Source of the DNA: Pedobacter steynii
GTDB lineage: Bacteria > Bacteroidota > Bacteroidia > Sphingobacteriales > Sphingobacteriaceae
Direction: 5' to 3'
NCBI RefSeq assembly: GCF_001721645.1
Contig: NZ_CP017141.1
Coordinates: 4,712,001-4,776,000 of the forward strand
DNA length: 64,000 nucleotides
The notes under the pieces were generated by a model. It ran no database searches. It saw only the letters and a program-made list of their open reading frames with translations, and was not told the origin of the DNA. Shown here in pieces: positions 27,180 through 36,111 of this stretch. The position numbers were made by a program, and so were the translations under genes. Numbering within the stretch: position 1 is the stretch's first letter; each line of letters opens with the position of its first letter.

Positions 27180-28811
27180 ATGGAAGAACTGGAATATATT
27201 ACGCAGAAGGCCATGATGCAGTGTTCTGAGGGTACGGTGCCTGGTTTATTTACACCGACCTATAATCAGACCACTAAAATCAATAGCTGTATCGTATCTA
27301 CCAATAAGGATAAGATCCCTATGGCAAACATCCCCTCGTTTGTGGTATGTAAGAAAACGCAAAAGCCTTGTGTTCCGGTAAGTACGGAATGGAAGGATAC
27401 TTATGCGGTAAAAGTTAAAGGTGCACAGACCCTCATTGGAAAAAGTTGTATGAACTGTGGTGTTGGCGGAAAAATTGAATTTTTAGCCAGCGGACAGGTT
27501 CCCCTGACTGCAGATGAAGAAGCTCAGCTGAACGGGATGCGTGAGGATGCACAGAAGAATTTTGAAGAAGAAGAGAAAGAAAAGAATAAGTCCTGGTGGC
27601 AAAAGGCGGGTGAGTTTGTGGTGGATTGTATTCCTGTGGTCGGCCCGGTGGTGAGTTTGGTAAAGAATGTGAGCCAGGGAAATTGGGCGATGGCAGCACT
27701 GGATGTGGGTTTTCTTGCCCTTGATGTAGCAGGTTTAGCTGCAGCACCATTTACCGGAGGGGCTTCGGTGGCCGGGGCAACAATCGCAAAGGCGGGAATC
27801 CGTCAGGCAGTGAAAGCAGGAGCGAAGCAGGTGGCAAAGAAAATGTCGAAGGAAGCGATCGAAGCAGGGGTGAAACAAACCATCAAGCAATTGGAGAAAT
27901 TGAGTGTAAGATCGCTTACCAAAGGGAAACTTTGTGTATTTGCCTGTTTTCCGGCAGGAACACCGGTGGCTACAAAAACTGGTTTTAAAAACATAGAGGA
28001 TATCCGGACGGGTGATGAAGTCTGGTCTTATGATGAAAAAACAGGAGGTACAGGATTTAAGAAAGTTTTAAATACTCTGGAAAAAAGAACCAGCCTGCTG
28101 GTGAATCTGGAAATAGCAGGTGAAAAGATTGTGACTACTCCGGAGCACCCTTTTTATGTAAATGGGGAATGGAAAGCTGCAGGATTGCTGGAAACTATGG
28201 ATGAGGTTCAGCTGATCGGTGGGTTTTCTGCAAAAGTTCAGCAAATCAGTTATTCCGGAGCCCATGCTCCGGTAAACATGGAAGCAGGAATGATGGAAGA
28301 AGACTTTTTCTTTCCTCAGGAAAGTATAGATGAGGATAGCGTCAAAGTTTATAATTTTGAAGTGGAGGATTGGAGTACTTATTTTGTTGGTGATACGAAA
28401 GTTCTGGTGCATAATGCAGGGATTTGTCTGAAAGATGTATTGAAGGAAATTAAAGCGGGAAAGAAAAAATTAAGAGAAATTCTGGTAGGCAGAACACCTG
28501 GAAAAGGCTCAAAGACCGGGCGCGAAGTGATCGACCGGATGAAAAAAGAAGGAAAAATCAGAACAAGAAGGGGCAAACAACAGTTTAAGTCTAAGAAGGA
28601 TGGCAAATGGTATGATATGGAATACGCCGATATGGCGCATAAAAGAGATGCCGTAAAATATTGGAACAGAACTGGAAGGAACCATGGCGCACGGTCGCCT
28701 GAAGTAAGAAAATGGATGAGAGACTCGAAAAATTATTATCTTGAGCATCAAACCTATAATAGATCTGATGGTGCCAAATTGGGCATAAATTATAAATTAC
28801 CACCTAGATAA
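27180..28811 (+). CDS. PAAR-like (DUF4280) – Hint – GH-E-type nuclease effector
   Basis: A polymorphic toxin carried on the VgrG tip. Residues about 1-110 are a DUF4280/PAAR-like domain (AMMQCSEG, INSCIVSTNKDKIPMANIPS, GKSCMNCGVGGKI). A hydrophobic stretch at about 145-205 (VDCIPVVGPVVSLVKN and ALDVGFLALDVAGLAAAP) is a typical pre-toxin segment. A Hint autoprocessing domain spans 256-414, starting with Cys256 (CFPAGTPV), with TPEHPFYV inside and ending VHNAG. The C-terminal 129 residues are the toxin: MEYADMAHKRDAVKYWN (His487) and NYYLEHQTYNRSDGA (Glu522, Asn527) follow the order of the HNH/EndoVII GH-E nuclease family. DNA cleavage in rival cells is the likely activity. The toxin family is from memory of motif order. 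Hint peptide cleavage probably releases the toxin. Confidence 0.88.
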   Translation: MEELEYITQKAMMQCSEGTVPGLFTPTYNQTTKINSCIVSTNKDKIPMANIPSFVVCKKTQKPCVPVSTEWKDTYAVKVKGAQTLIGKSCMNCGVGGKIEFLASGQVPLTADEEAQLNGMREDAQKNFEEEEKEKNKSWWQKAGEFVVDCIPVVGPVVSLVKNVSQGNWAMAALDVGFLALDVAGLAAAPFTGGASVAGATIAKAGIRQAVKAGAKQVAKKMSKEAIEAGVKQTIKQLEKLSVRSLTKGKLCVFACFPAGTPVATKTGFKNIEDIRTGDEVWSYDEKTGGTGFKKVLNTLEKRTSLLVNLEIAGEKIVTTPEHPFYVNGEWKAAGLLETMDEVQLIGGFSAKVQQISYSGAHAPVNMEAGMMEEDFFFPQESIDEDSVKVYNFEVEDWSTYFVGDTKVLVHNAGICLKDVLKEIKAGKKKLREILVGRTPGKGSKTGREVIDRMKKEGKIRTRRGKQQFKSKKDGKWYDMEYADMAHKRDAVKYWNRTGRNHGARSPEVRKWMRDSKNYYLEHQTYNRSDGAKLGINYKLPPR

Positions 28812-28835
28812 CCTGAACATAAAGAGAATAGACAT

Positions 28836-29255
28836 ATGGAAATAAAAGATCAGAAAATAGCTGCAAAATTAGAAGATTTAATAGAGGAGTCGGAAGGGTA
28901 TTATGAAGAAGAAGATTATGAGGGCTTTGTTAAAGTCTCGTTAAAAGCCTGGGATATTTTACCAACGCCTAAAGAGGTTTATGATGAGAGTTATCATCTT
29001 GCAGAAGGTCTGGCAGAGGGTTATTTATTAACTGGAAATCATAAGGAATCTATCAAATGGGCGGAAATTATGGGGAATTGTGATATGGAAAGAGCCGATG
29101 ACGGTGCACGTGAATTTATTTTAGGTAAGATGCTGTTCGAAAGCGGAGATCTGGAAAATGCAAAAGAGAAATTCGCATTGGCTATGATCAAATCTGAAGG
29201 AAGGGCTTTTGTCAGCGCACCAAAAAAATATAGTGACCTTTTAAAGAATAAATAA
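28836..29255 (+). CDS. Candidate immunity protein 1, acidic TPR-like
   Basis: A very acidic, all-helical 139-residue protein that starts 24 bp after the nuclease effector. Helical pairs such as YEGFVKVSLKAWDILPTPKEVYDE and YHLAEGLAEGYLLTGNHKES and LENAKEKFALAMIKSEGRA have the spacing of TPR hairpins. No signal peptide, so cytosolic, as expected for neutralising a nuclease. Its position directly after an effector gene and its charge make it the prime immunity candidate. It resembles the next gene in layout, so the two may be distant paralogues. Confidence 0.72.
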   Translation: MEIKDQKIAAKLEDLIEESEGYYEEEDYEGFVKVSLKAWDILPTPKEVYDESYHLAEGLAEGYLLTGNHKESIKWAEIMGNCDMERADDGAREFILGKMLFESGDLENAKEKFALAMIKSEGRAFVSAPKKYSDLLKNK

Positions 29256-29278
29256 AACCGGTTTTAACAGATACAAAA

Positions 29279-29794
29279 ATGGAAGAAGAACTGGATGATG
29301 AATTGTATGATCAGATTGAAAGCCTGTCGGAAGATGGGAATGTATTTGTAGATCAGGACGATTACATCGCAGCACTGAAGAAGTTTAAAGAAGCATTGGC
29401 ACTGGTTCCCGAACCGAAGACCAAATGGGAAGCTGCATTCTGGCTCTATGCCAGTATTGGTGATATGTACCTGTTTCTGGAAGATTATAAGGCCTCAGCA
29501 GAGGCTTTTTATAATGCTTTAAATTGTCCTGACGGACAGGAGAGTGCTTTTGTTCATTTGCGCCTGGGCGAAGCCTTATTTGAAATTGACGAAAAGGAAG
29601 AAGCGCTGGATAATCTTTTAAGGGCGTATATGCTGGAAGGTAAGGAGCTCTTTAAAGACGAAGAAGAAAAGTATTATGACTTTCTTAAAAATAATGTAGA
29701 GGGCATAGGAGAGAACGAAAGCCATGTTGAACCGGAGAAGAAAGGAGACAAGCCGGAAAACAAATGGTTGCCTCCGGACTGGAATAAGAATTAA
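29279..29794 (+). CDS. Candidate immunity protein 2, acidic TPR-like
   Basis: A 171-residue acidic, helical protein 23 bp after the first candidate. TPR-type hairpins are clear: DDYIAALKKFKEALALVPEP, then WLYASIGDMYLFLEDYKASAEAF and VHLRLGEALFEIDEKEEALDN. The PEPK.. turn corresponds in position to PTPK.. of the previous gene, supporting common ancestry. The C-terminus ends in a charged tail (EPEKKGDKPENKWLPPDW). Tandem immunity genes after one toxin suggest either a spare immunity against a variant toxin or a partner adaptor. Confidence 0.72.
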   Translation: MEEELDDELYDQIESLSEDGNVFVDQDDYIAALKKFKEALALVPEPKTKWEAAFWLYASIGDMYLFLEDYKASAEAFYNALNCPDGQESAFVHLRLGEALFEIDEKEEALDNLLRAYMLEGKELFKDEEEKYYDFLKNNVEGIGENESHVEPEKKGDKPENKWLPPDWNKN

Positions 29795-29888
29795 GATGAA
29801 ATCATTCTGAAAATCAGGTTCATAAAAACATTTTTTTAGCTCCCTTGTTGAATAGTTAGTCAGGCTTTTGTTTCAAAAACATCAGGTT

Positions 29889-30359
29889 ATGGAAAATTCA
29901 ATCAAAGGATTACTGGAGCTCCTGCAGGAATTATATGTAGGAACCAATACTAATGAAAGCTGGGTAATCGATGCCAAACCAGGGCATGGGTTTACCGCTG
30001 CAATAGATACCATAAATGCCGAACAGGCTTCCATACCTATCGTAAAGGGCGGCAGTACCATCGCTGCCCATACCGAACACCTGAGGTGGAGCCTGCTCTT
30101 TGCCATGGAATTTTATAAAGGGAACAGGCCATCGTCAGATTGGAAAGAAAGCTGGAAAATACGTCAGGTTACAGAAGAGGAATGGACTAAACTCCGGGAA
30201 GATCTTTTGGAAGCCTACCTTATGGTTAGAGATGCGATTGAGAAAATTCAAGATTGGTCTCATGAATATCTATGGAAAGGCACATTAGCCTTACTGCCTC
30301 ATGCAGCTTATCACCTCGGCGCAGTTAAGCAAATGATGCTGGTGATAAAAGAACACTAA
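29889..30359 (+). CDS. DinB-like four-helix protein
   Basis: A 156-residue helical protein (start ATG 29889; an ATG seven codons upstream at 29868 is also open). His residues in AAHTEHLRWSLLFAMEF and in HAAYHLGAVKQMM are spaced as the metal-binding His triad of DinB/YfiT proteins. These act as metal-dependent thiol-transferases or stress proteins. Not linked by sequence to the immunity genes before it, from which about 95 bp separate it. Family is likely; activity is unknown. Confidence 0.75.
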   Translation: MENSIKGLLELLQELYVGTNTNESWVIDAKPGHGFTAAIDTINAEQASIPIVKGGSTIAAHTEHLRWSLLFAMEFYKGNRPSSDWKESWKIRQVTEEEWTKLREDLLEAYLMVRDAIEKIQDWSHEYLWKGTLALLPHAAYHLGAVKQMMLVIKEH

Positions 30360-30382
30360 CTAGTCGCGTTACCCTTAAAACA

Positions 30383-30841
30383 ATGGCAAATCAAAGTGCA
30401 GGCATTTTGTTGTACCGAAAGACCCTTAACGGACCTGAGTTTTTTCTTGTCCATCCTGGCGGGCCCTTTTTTCGGAATAAAGATCTGGGCTGGTGGACCA
30501 TCCCAAAAGGAGAGATCCTGCCAGACGAATTACCTTTGGACGCGGCAATCAGAGAGTTTGATGAGGAAACAGGCTATCGGCCTGAAGGAAAGTTTATTGA
30601 ACTTCATCCCATCGTACAAAAGGGAGGTAAAAAGGTTTGGTGCTGGGCTATAGCAGGTGATCTGGATTCAAAAAGAATAACCTGTAATACTTTTGATTTA
30701 GAATGGCCACCAAAATCAGGTAAAATTGTTGCTTTTAATGAGGTCGATAAGGCAGGTTGGTTTAGTCTGCAGGAATCAGAAAAATATATTAACCAGAGGC
30801 AATTTGCTTTTTTGCTGGAATTGAATCAACTGTTAACCTGA
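30383..30841 (+). CDS. NUDIX hydrolase
   Basis: A 152-residue single-domain NUDIX enzyme. The box is GEILPDELPLDAAIREFDEETGY, which fits the G-x5-E-x7-REuxEE-x-G pattern with one residue changed (REFDEE). The N-terminal QSAGILLYRKT strand and the WWTIPKGE lead-in match the diadenosine-polyphosphate hydrolase branch of the superfamily (NTP pyrophosphohydrolase-like). Substrate is probably a nucleoside diphosphate linked to another moiety. Starts 23 bp after the DinB-like stop, so possibly co-transcribed with it. Confidence 0.85.
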   Translation: MANQSAGILLYRKTLNGPEFFLVHPGGPFFRNKDLGWWTIPKGEILPDELPLDAAIREFDEETGYRPEGKFIELHPIVQKGGKKVWCWAIAGDLDSKRITCNTFDLEWPPKSGKIVAFNEVDKAGWFSLQESEKYINQRQFAFLLELNQLLT

Positions 30842-30961
30842 TACTGGATTCGCATTGCATTTTACATTGTATGGAATTGATCTTAGAGAGATTTCTGGTA
30901 TTTCTCTCTGTTTACCGCATAAAATTGATTATTTTGCAGTATTCACCTACTTGTTAAAAGC

Positions 30962-31561
30962 ATGCTCTTACTAACAGAAATCGAAAAAGTGATCCCTATT
31001 TCCAAGGAGATGGACGTGGCCACCCGAAAGAAGTTTGTAAAACGAAAAGTTTTCAAAACAGAAAGTTTACATGAAACCGGAAAGATTGCCAGGGAGTTGT
31101 TCTTTATAGAAGAAGGGTTGATCCGCATTTTTTACCACAACGATTCAGGCAAAGACATTACCTACGGTTTTTATACCGAGGGTGATTTTGTGACCGTTCC
31201 TGAAAGTTTCTACACACAATCGGCTTCCAAGTACCATATGGAAACGCTGGAAGAAGGGCTAATCTATGCCATTTCTTATACCGAACTGAACCTGCTGCTC
31301 CATGATTTTCCGGAAATGCAGCGATTTGAAAATAAGACCCTGCAAAGCTTTTTGCTAAAAGCCAGTGAACGCATTGTGGCACTTCAGTTTCTTAGTGCCG
31401 AGGAAAGGTATGATACCCTGATGGAAACACAACCGAGCATCATCAGAAGAGCGCCTCTTGGAACAATTGCTTCTTACCTGGGAATTACGCAGGAAACCCT
31501 TAGCAGGATAAGAAATAAGAAGAAATCCCTTTTTGATTTAGATCAAAAGAGAATTGCTTAA
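30962..31561 (+). CDS. Crp/Fnr family transcriptional regulator
   Basis: A 199-residue regulator with an N-terminal cyclic-nucleotide-binding-like beta-barrel (GKIARELFFIEEGLIRIFYHN, followed by TYGFYTEGDFVTVPESF) and a C-terminal HTH (GTIASYLGITQETLSRIRN). Typical of Bacteroidota Crp-like proteins that lack strict cAMP ligands. It precedes the TolC/HlyD/ABC genes by 38 bp in the same direction and probably controls them. The ligand is unknown. Confidence 0.87.
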   Translation: MLLLTEIEKVIPISKEMDVATRKKFVKRKVFKTESLHETGKIARELFFIEEGLIRIFYHNDSGKDITYGFYTEGDFVTVPESFYTQSASKYHMETLEEGLIYAISYTELNLLLHDFPEMQRFENKTLQSFLLKASERIVALQFLSAEERYDTLMETQPSIIRRAPLGTIASYLGITQETLSRIRNKKKSLFDLDQKRIA

Positions 31562-31599
31562 TTAACCAGACCTTTGCCCCTTCATAAAATCCTTGTGTA

Positions 31600-32988
31600 A
31601 TGAAAGCTATTTTAAAACACATTTTTGTACTTTTTATCGGATTGTTTCCCCTGATATTGCATGCTCAGCAATCCGGTCCTCCGGGTTTAACCGAGCTGAT
31701 TGATAGCGCAGTAAAGAAGGATCATATGCTGGCCAATAAACTGCTGGATATAGAGTCTTCTAAAATCGACCGGAAAAAACTATCGGAAGTATACCTCCCT
31801 AATGCCGAGGTATCCGGGAAATATGCCTTTCTTGCTAATGGCGTTAATTTAGGATTACCAGGAACGTCTTTATTCGATTTGATCAGCATTCCTGAAATCA
31901 ATTCTGGTTTTACGTCCAATGCCAACCTTTTTAAAGCAGACCTTAGTCTGAGCAGCGTATTGTATGCCGGAGGAAAAGTATCCGCTCTTAAAAGTGCCTT
32001 AAATGCGAAAACCAAAGCACAAACTGCTTTACTGGAGAAAGACCGTCAGCAGATCATTACAGAAATTTCCAAAGCCTACGATCAGCTGGCTTTGCTCAGA
32101 CAGGTAAAATCAGTGCTGGATAAAAGCAGGGAACGTTATGAAATCAATAAGAAAACTGCTGATAAGGCACTGAATTATGGATTGATTACCAAATACGAAC
32201 ATCAGAAGGTAGAAGTTGCACAAGCTACACTTGCCTCTAAAATACAGGAGTACGAAGGGAAAAGAAACCTGTTATTGCACCAGTTGGAAACCCTAACGGG
32301 CATTAGCCTGGAGCGTTTAGGACTGATTGAAAATGAATTGTCGCCCATTAAAACGGTGACTTCCCGGCATACCATAGAAAACAGACCGGAATTCACTGCT
32401 TTGTCTGCTGCCATAGAGGCACATGGTTTCCAGCTTAAAGCTGCACAAACCTGGTGGAGGCCTAAAGTACAGGCTGCGGCATCTTTAGGTTATCTAAACC
32501 TGTTTGATGTGGACATGAAAGGAAAGCATGATCTGCCGGTAATCGGCCGTTTCAGCAGTCATACGAACAAAATTGAGGTGGCACCTAACTTTACAGTCGG
32601 GGTGGGCTTTAAGTGGGATATTTTTGACGGGAATAAAGGGAAAAGAGAAGTTCAGCAGGCGAGGATAGAGGTGAAAAAAGCCGAAAATGAAAAAGCCGAA
32701 GCGGAAGAAAAACTGAAACTAAACCTGATCAAGACCCAAACGGATTATAACAATTCAAATTCGGAACTGGTGGTTAAACAGAAACAAATGAAGATGGCCG
32801 AAAATGCTTTGACACAAGCGGGGAAGGAGTTCAAAACCGGATTGATTAAAGCTGCAGATCTGATTGGTGCGGAAAGTGATTACCAGACTGCTTCATTGGA
32901 TTATCTTCAGGCGGTCTTTAACCAGCGCCGCAATGCAATAGAATTATTAAAAGCTACAGGTAGCCTGAACCGTTCTACCATTCAATAA
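31600..32988 (+). CDS. TolC family outer-membrane efflux channel
   Basis: Outer-membrane component of a tripartite exporter. Signal peptide MKAILKHIFVLFIGLFPLILHAQ ends near residue 23. Two long helical hairpins with heptad-like Ala/Gln/Lys repeats (residues about 100-200 and 310-410) form the TolC coiled-coil barrel, with the short beta segments ASLGYLNLF and FTVGVGFKWDIFDG between them. Length of 462 is normal. It abuts the adaptor gene with no gap (stop TAA then ATG), so they are translationally linked. Confidence 0.93.
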   Translation: MKAILKHIFVLFIGLFPLILHAQQSGPPGLTELIDSAVKKDHMLANKLLDIESSKIDRKKLSEVYLPNAEVSGKYAFLANGVNLGLPGTSLFDLISIPEINSGFTSNANLFKADLSLSSVLYAGGKVSALKSALNAKTKAQTALLEKDRQQIITEISKAYDQLALLRQVKSVLDKSRERYEINKKTADKALNYGLITKYEHQKVEVAQATLASKIQEYEGKRNLLLHQLETLTGISLERLGLIENELSPIKTVTSRHTIENRPEFTALSAAIEAHGFQLKAAQTWWRPKVQAAASLGYLNLFDVDMKGKHDLPVIGRFSSHTNKIEVAPNFTVGVGFKWDIFDGNKGKREVQQARIEVKKAENEKAEAEEKLKLNLIKTQTDYNNSNSELVVKQKQMKMAENALTQAGKEFKTGLIKAADLIGAESDYQTASLDYLQAVFNQRRNAIELLKATGSLNRSTIQ

Positions 32989-33948
32989 ATGAAAAATATG
33001 ATGAACACTTCATTCAAAAGCGTATTATTTGTACTTGTCCTGGCAGCATCAGCCTGCTCAAAGCCCGAAAAAAGTACTGAAGGTAAGATTAAGCGCGAAA
33101 CCCTGGCCTTTGCGCCAAAGGTAACCGGGCGTGTTTTAAAGATTTATGTGAAAGAAGGTGATTTTGTGAAAGAAGGGGATACCCTGGCCATGCTGGATGT
33201 ACCGGAGGTAAATGCCAAACTCTCTCAGGCAAAAGGAGCGGTAAAAGCTGCCGGTGCGCAACGGGATATGGCTAAAAACGGAGCTACAGAGAACCAGTTG
33301 AAACAACTGCGGGCCAAGAAAGCGGGGATCACTGAACAGTTTAAATTTGCAGAGAAATCTTTCAGCAGGGCAAAGGCCATGTTTGCGGATAGTATGATGA
33401 CCCCACAGGCATTTGATGAGGCAACGGCCAAATATAATGGCGCAAAAGCACAACTGACCGCAGTAAATGCAGAGTATAATGAAGCCGAAAAAGGAGTCCG
33501 TATTGAAACCCGTACCGCAACACAGGGACAGGCAGAACAGGCATTAGGTGTATTGCAGGAGGTAGAAGTGGCTTTATCCGAAAGGTATATTATCGCCACC
33601 AATGATATGCAGGTAGAAACGATCAGCTTAAGGGTGGGCGAGCTGGCTACTGCGGGTTATCCTTTGTTTAATGGATATCTGCCGAACACCACTTATTTCA
33701 GGTTCACCATTCCTGAAAGTAAAATCGCGGCCTACAAAAAAGGCGAAGCGATTGAAGTAACGGTACTTTATAATAAGGAAAAGTTAAAAGGAAAAATACA
33801 AACTGTGAAACAGCTGACACGTTATGCGGATATCACGGCTGCTTATCCCAATTATGATGTGGAAGAAGCGGTGTATGAAGTAAAGATCATTCCTGATGAT
33901 ATCCAGGCTGCGGAGAAATTATTGGTAAATGCCACAACGATCCTTTAA
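32989..33948 (+). CDS. HlyD-type periplasmic adaptor, lipoprotein
   Basis: Membrane fusion protein of 319 residues. It carries a lipobox (LVLAASAC) at about residue 23. The biotinyl-lipoyl half (FAPKVTGRVLKIYVKEGDFVKEGD) is followed by a helical hairpin and the returning half. Start may be ATG 32989, directly abutting the TolC stop, or Met4/Met5 a few codons later. It connects the TolC channel to the ABC-2 permease in the next gene. Confidence 0.9.
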   Translation: MKNMMNTSFKSVLFVLVLAASACSKPEKSTEGKIKRETLAFAPKVTGRVLKIYVKEGDFVKEGDTLAMLDVPEVNAKLSQAKGAVKAAGAQRDMAKNGATENQLKQLRAKKAGITEQFKFAEKSFSRAKAMFADSMMTPQAFDEATAKYNGAKAQLTAVNAEYNEAEKGVRIETRTATQGQAEQALGVLQEVEVALSERYIIATNDMQVETISLRVGELATAGYPLFNGYLPNTTYFRFTIPESKIAAYKKGEAIEVTVLYNKEKLKGKIQTVKQLTRYADITAAYPNYDVEEAVYEVKIIPDDIQAAEKLLVNATTIL

Positions 33949-33971
33949 AAAGGTAAAAAGACAATAAGCTA

Positions 33972-35162
33972 ATGAAAAACTTCTTTGCATTGATAAAAAG
34001 GGAATTTGGGTTGTTCTTTGCCGACAGTACATTGCGCTCTGTATTTCTGTTGGCACCCATCATTTATGCTTTGCTTTTTGGCTTTGTTTATCAAAAAGGA
34101 AAAGTAGAACACTTGCCGATTCTGGTGGTAGATCTGGACAATACGCCTTTGAGTAACCAGCTGATTGACATGCTTGGTGAAAACGAAAAACTTCAGGTGG
34201 TACGTGTTAAAAACAGCAATAACGGAACCACCGAAACCATGCGGCAAATGAAAGCGGTGGTTACCGTAGTAATTCCGGAAAGATTTGAAGCTTCGGTTCT
34301 GCAAAAGCGCTATCCGGAGGTAAATACTTATATCAATACGACCAATCTGCTCACTGCAAACATGGCATCGCAGGGGGTGCAAACTACGCTGGGAACTTTC
34401 AGTGCCGGAATTAACATGCAGGGACTAAAGAAAAAAGGAATGGGAGCGGAGCAGGCCGCTACTCAATACGAGCCTTTTAAAGTCAATTATATTCGTTTAT
34501 ATAATGAAACCGGTAACTACTTTACCTACATGTGGCCTGGTGTATTGGCCGTGGTATTACAACAGGTTTTGCTGTTGGGACTTGCCGTTAGTTTTGCAAG
34601 AGAATATGAGAACAAAACACTGGAAACTGAATTTTTAGGACGTGCGGGATCTGCATTTTCTGCAATCTTAATCAAAGTGATCCCATTTTGGATCATGAGT
34701 ATTTTTATATTGGGAATTTACTATGCTTTTCATCATATTTTCAGGGCCCCGATACCAAGTCCTTTAATGAATTATGCTTTTACAACAGGGCTTTTTATCA
34801 TGGCCACTACTTTTCTGGGGGTATTTATCAGTGCCTTACTGCCAAGCGCGTTAAAGGCTACGCAAGTGCTGATGTTATTGGCTACTCCGGCCTTTATCAT
34901 TGGTGGATATTCCTGGCCGCTGGAAGCCATGCCAGTGGGGGTACAGTGGTTATCGGCGATATTGCCACTCACACCATTCCTGAATGCGCATAAAATGATG
35001 CTTTTTCAGCATGGTTCTCTGGGAGATGTATTGCCCTCCATCCAACACCTCTGCGTATTGATCCTGGTATATGGTGTACTGGCCCTAATTACAGTCAGGC
35101 TAAAGATTTACCAGATGAAAAAAAATGTAGCAAAGGTGGAGGATAAGGCAACTGAATCATAA
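33972..35162 (+). CDS. ABC-2 type transporter permease (YhhJ/YbhR-like)
   Basis: A 396-residue membrane protein of the ABC-2 permease type. A first transmembrane helix near residues 22-42 (SVFLLAPIIYALLFGFVYQ) is followed by a large periplasmic loop and a bundle of five helices in the C-terminal half (FWIMSIFILGIYYAF, MLLATPAFIIGGYSWPLEAM). The order TolC, adaptor, permease is that of YhhJ/YbhR-type exporters. No ATP-binding subunit gene is adjacent, and no second permease either, although such systems usually need a nucleotide-binding partner. The partner must be encoded elsewhere or the system uses another energy source. Confidence 0.9.
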   Translation: MKNFFALIKREFGLFFADSTLRSVFLLAPIIYALLFGFVYQKGKVEHLPILVVDLDNTPLSNQLIDMLGENEKLQVVRVKNSNNGTTETMRQMKAVVTVVIPERFEASVLQKRYPEVNTYINTTNLLTANMASQGVQTTLGTFSAGINMQGLKKKGMGAEQAATQYEPFKVNYIRLYNETGNYFTYMWPGVLAVVLQQVLLLGLAVSFAREYENKTLETEFLGRAGSAFSAILIKVIPFWIMSIFILGIYYAFHHIFRAPIPSPLMNYAFTTGLFIMATTFLGVFISALLPSALKATQVLMLLATPAFIIGGYSWPLEAMPVGVQWLSAILPLTPFLNAHKMMLFQHGSLGDVLPSIQHLCVLILVYGVLALITVRLKIYQMKKNVAKVEDKATES

Positions 35163-35182
35163 CACTGGAAATGCCTGCTCTT

Positions 35183-35410
35183 TTAATTATAGCGGCTGTG
35201 TGATTTAAGCTGTTTTGTGATAGAAGCCACCAGATTCGGGTTGATGTCGGTCTCGTCAACCACCTGCCAGTCTCCCTTGTTTTCTACGATGAGAAAGGAA
35301 TCCATTTCCGGGAAAAATACCCTGATGGCTTGTTGTCCGAAATAGTCTTCTGGTTTTCCTATTAATTCGATTGGCGATTGATCAATTGGGTCTTCAATTA
35401 TAAATTTCAT
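35183..35410 (-). CDS. Hypothetical small protein
   Basis: A 75-residue protein with no signal peptide, moderately acidic, and with a beta-strand-like central region (AIRVFFPEMDSFLIVENKGDWQVVDE). No family is recognised. It lies on the - strand between the ABC permease (convergent) and the Vsr locus (divergent). The ATG at 35410 with an A/T-rich leader is plausible, but it is short and could be a minor gene. Confidence 0.55.
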   Translation of the reverse strand: MKFIIEDPIDQSPIELIGKPEDYFGQQAIRVFFPEMDSFLIVENKGDWQVVDETDINPNLVASITKQLKSHSRYN

Positions 35411-35655
35411 AACAAATAGGTTAATGAATACTCAGCTTATTAACTGAGAGCGCCTGATTAAATAACAGCAAAATGTACGCTTGGTTTGGATAAATTGTAA
35501 AAAGGGTGTTTGTTGGGGATAGGAGTGCGGGTATGGAGAATAAGGATCCGAGTTTATCTAAGTTTCTGGATGGCGTTAAAGTAGTACCATTTATTAACGT
35601 TATTATTGATTACTTTAGAAAAACAGTTGCCGAAGTAGTTTGTTTATTCTTCATT

Positions 35656-36075
35656 ATGGCAGATGTACACTCTAAAGAAGTTCGCTCATATAATATGAGT
35701 AAGATTAAAGGAAAGGATACTAAACCCGAACTCTTGGTACGTAAATTTCTTCATAAACATGGACTTCGTTATCGTTTACATGTTAAAGATCTTCCTGGTA
35801 AACCGGACATTGTATTACCTAAATATAAAACAGTAATATTTGTTCATGGTTGTTTTTGGCATGGCCATGAGAATTGTAAATATTATGTTGTTCCCAAAAC
35901 ACGGACCGAATGGTGGGAAGATAAAATAAGCGGTAACATAATGAAAGATAAATTTGTTGAAGAAAAGCTTTTATCGGCTGGATGGAAAATTCTTAAATTA
36001 TGGGAATGTGAGTTAAAGCCTGGTTTTAAAGACGAAAATTTGCGTCTGTTAAAAAATAAATTGCAGAATGCATGA
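35656..36075 (+). CDS. vsr: Very short patch repair endonuclease Vsr
   Basis: A DNA mismatch endonuclease that nicks next to T:G mispairs created by 5-methylcytosine deamination. All family signatures are present: RSYNMSKIKGKDTKPELLVR, LPGKPDIVLPKYKTVIFVHG with the catalytic Asp, then the Zn/active-site CFWHGHENC, PKTRTEWWEDKI and the C-terminal LWECEL. The 139-residue form starting at ATG 35656 (MADVHSKEVRSYN) matches the family; in-frame sequence open from 35506 has no family resemblance. It stands 36 bp before the cytosine methyltransferase gene, the classical Dcm/Vsr partnership. In some prokaryotic MutL/MORC-linked systems, Vsr-like enzymes are thought to serve as the restriction nuclease. 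Confidence 0.93.
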   Translation: MADVHSKEVRSYNMSKIKGKDTKPELLVRKFLHKHGLRYRLHVKDLPGKPDIVLPKYKTVIFVHGCFWHGHENCKYYVVPKTRTEWWEDKISGNIMKDKFVEEKLLSAGWKILKLWECELKPGFKDENLRLLKNKLQNA

Positions 36076-36111
36076 TAAAGTTTATAAATTCACAGATTTA
36101 CAAGAACAGAC

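Noticed and set aside
35506..35655. In-frame N-terminal extension of Vsr (50 codons)
   Set aside because: It shows no resemblance to Vsr family members, whose N-terminus begins at MADVHSKEVRSYN; ATG 35656 is therefore used.
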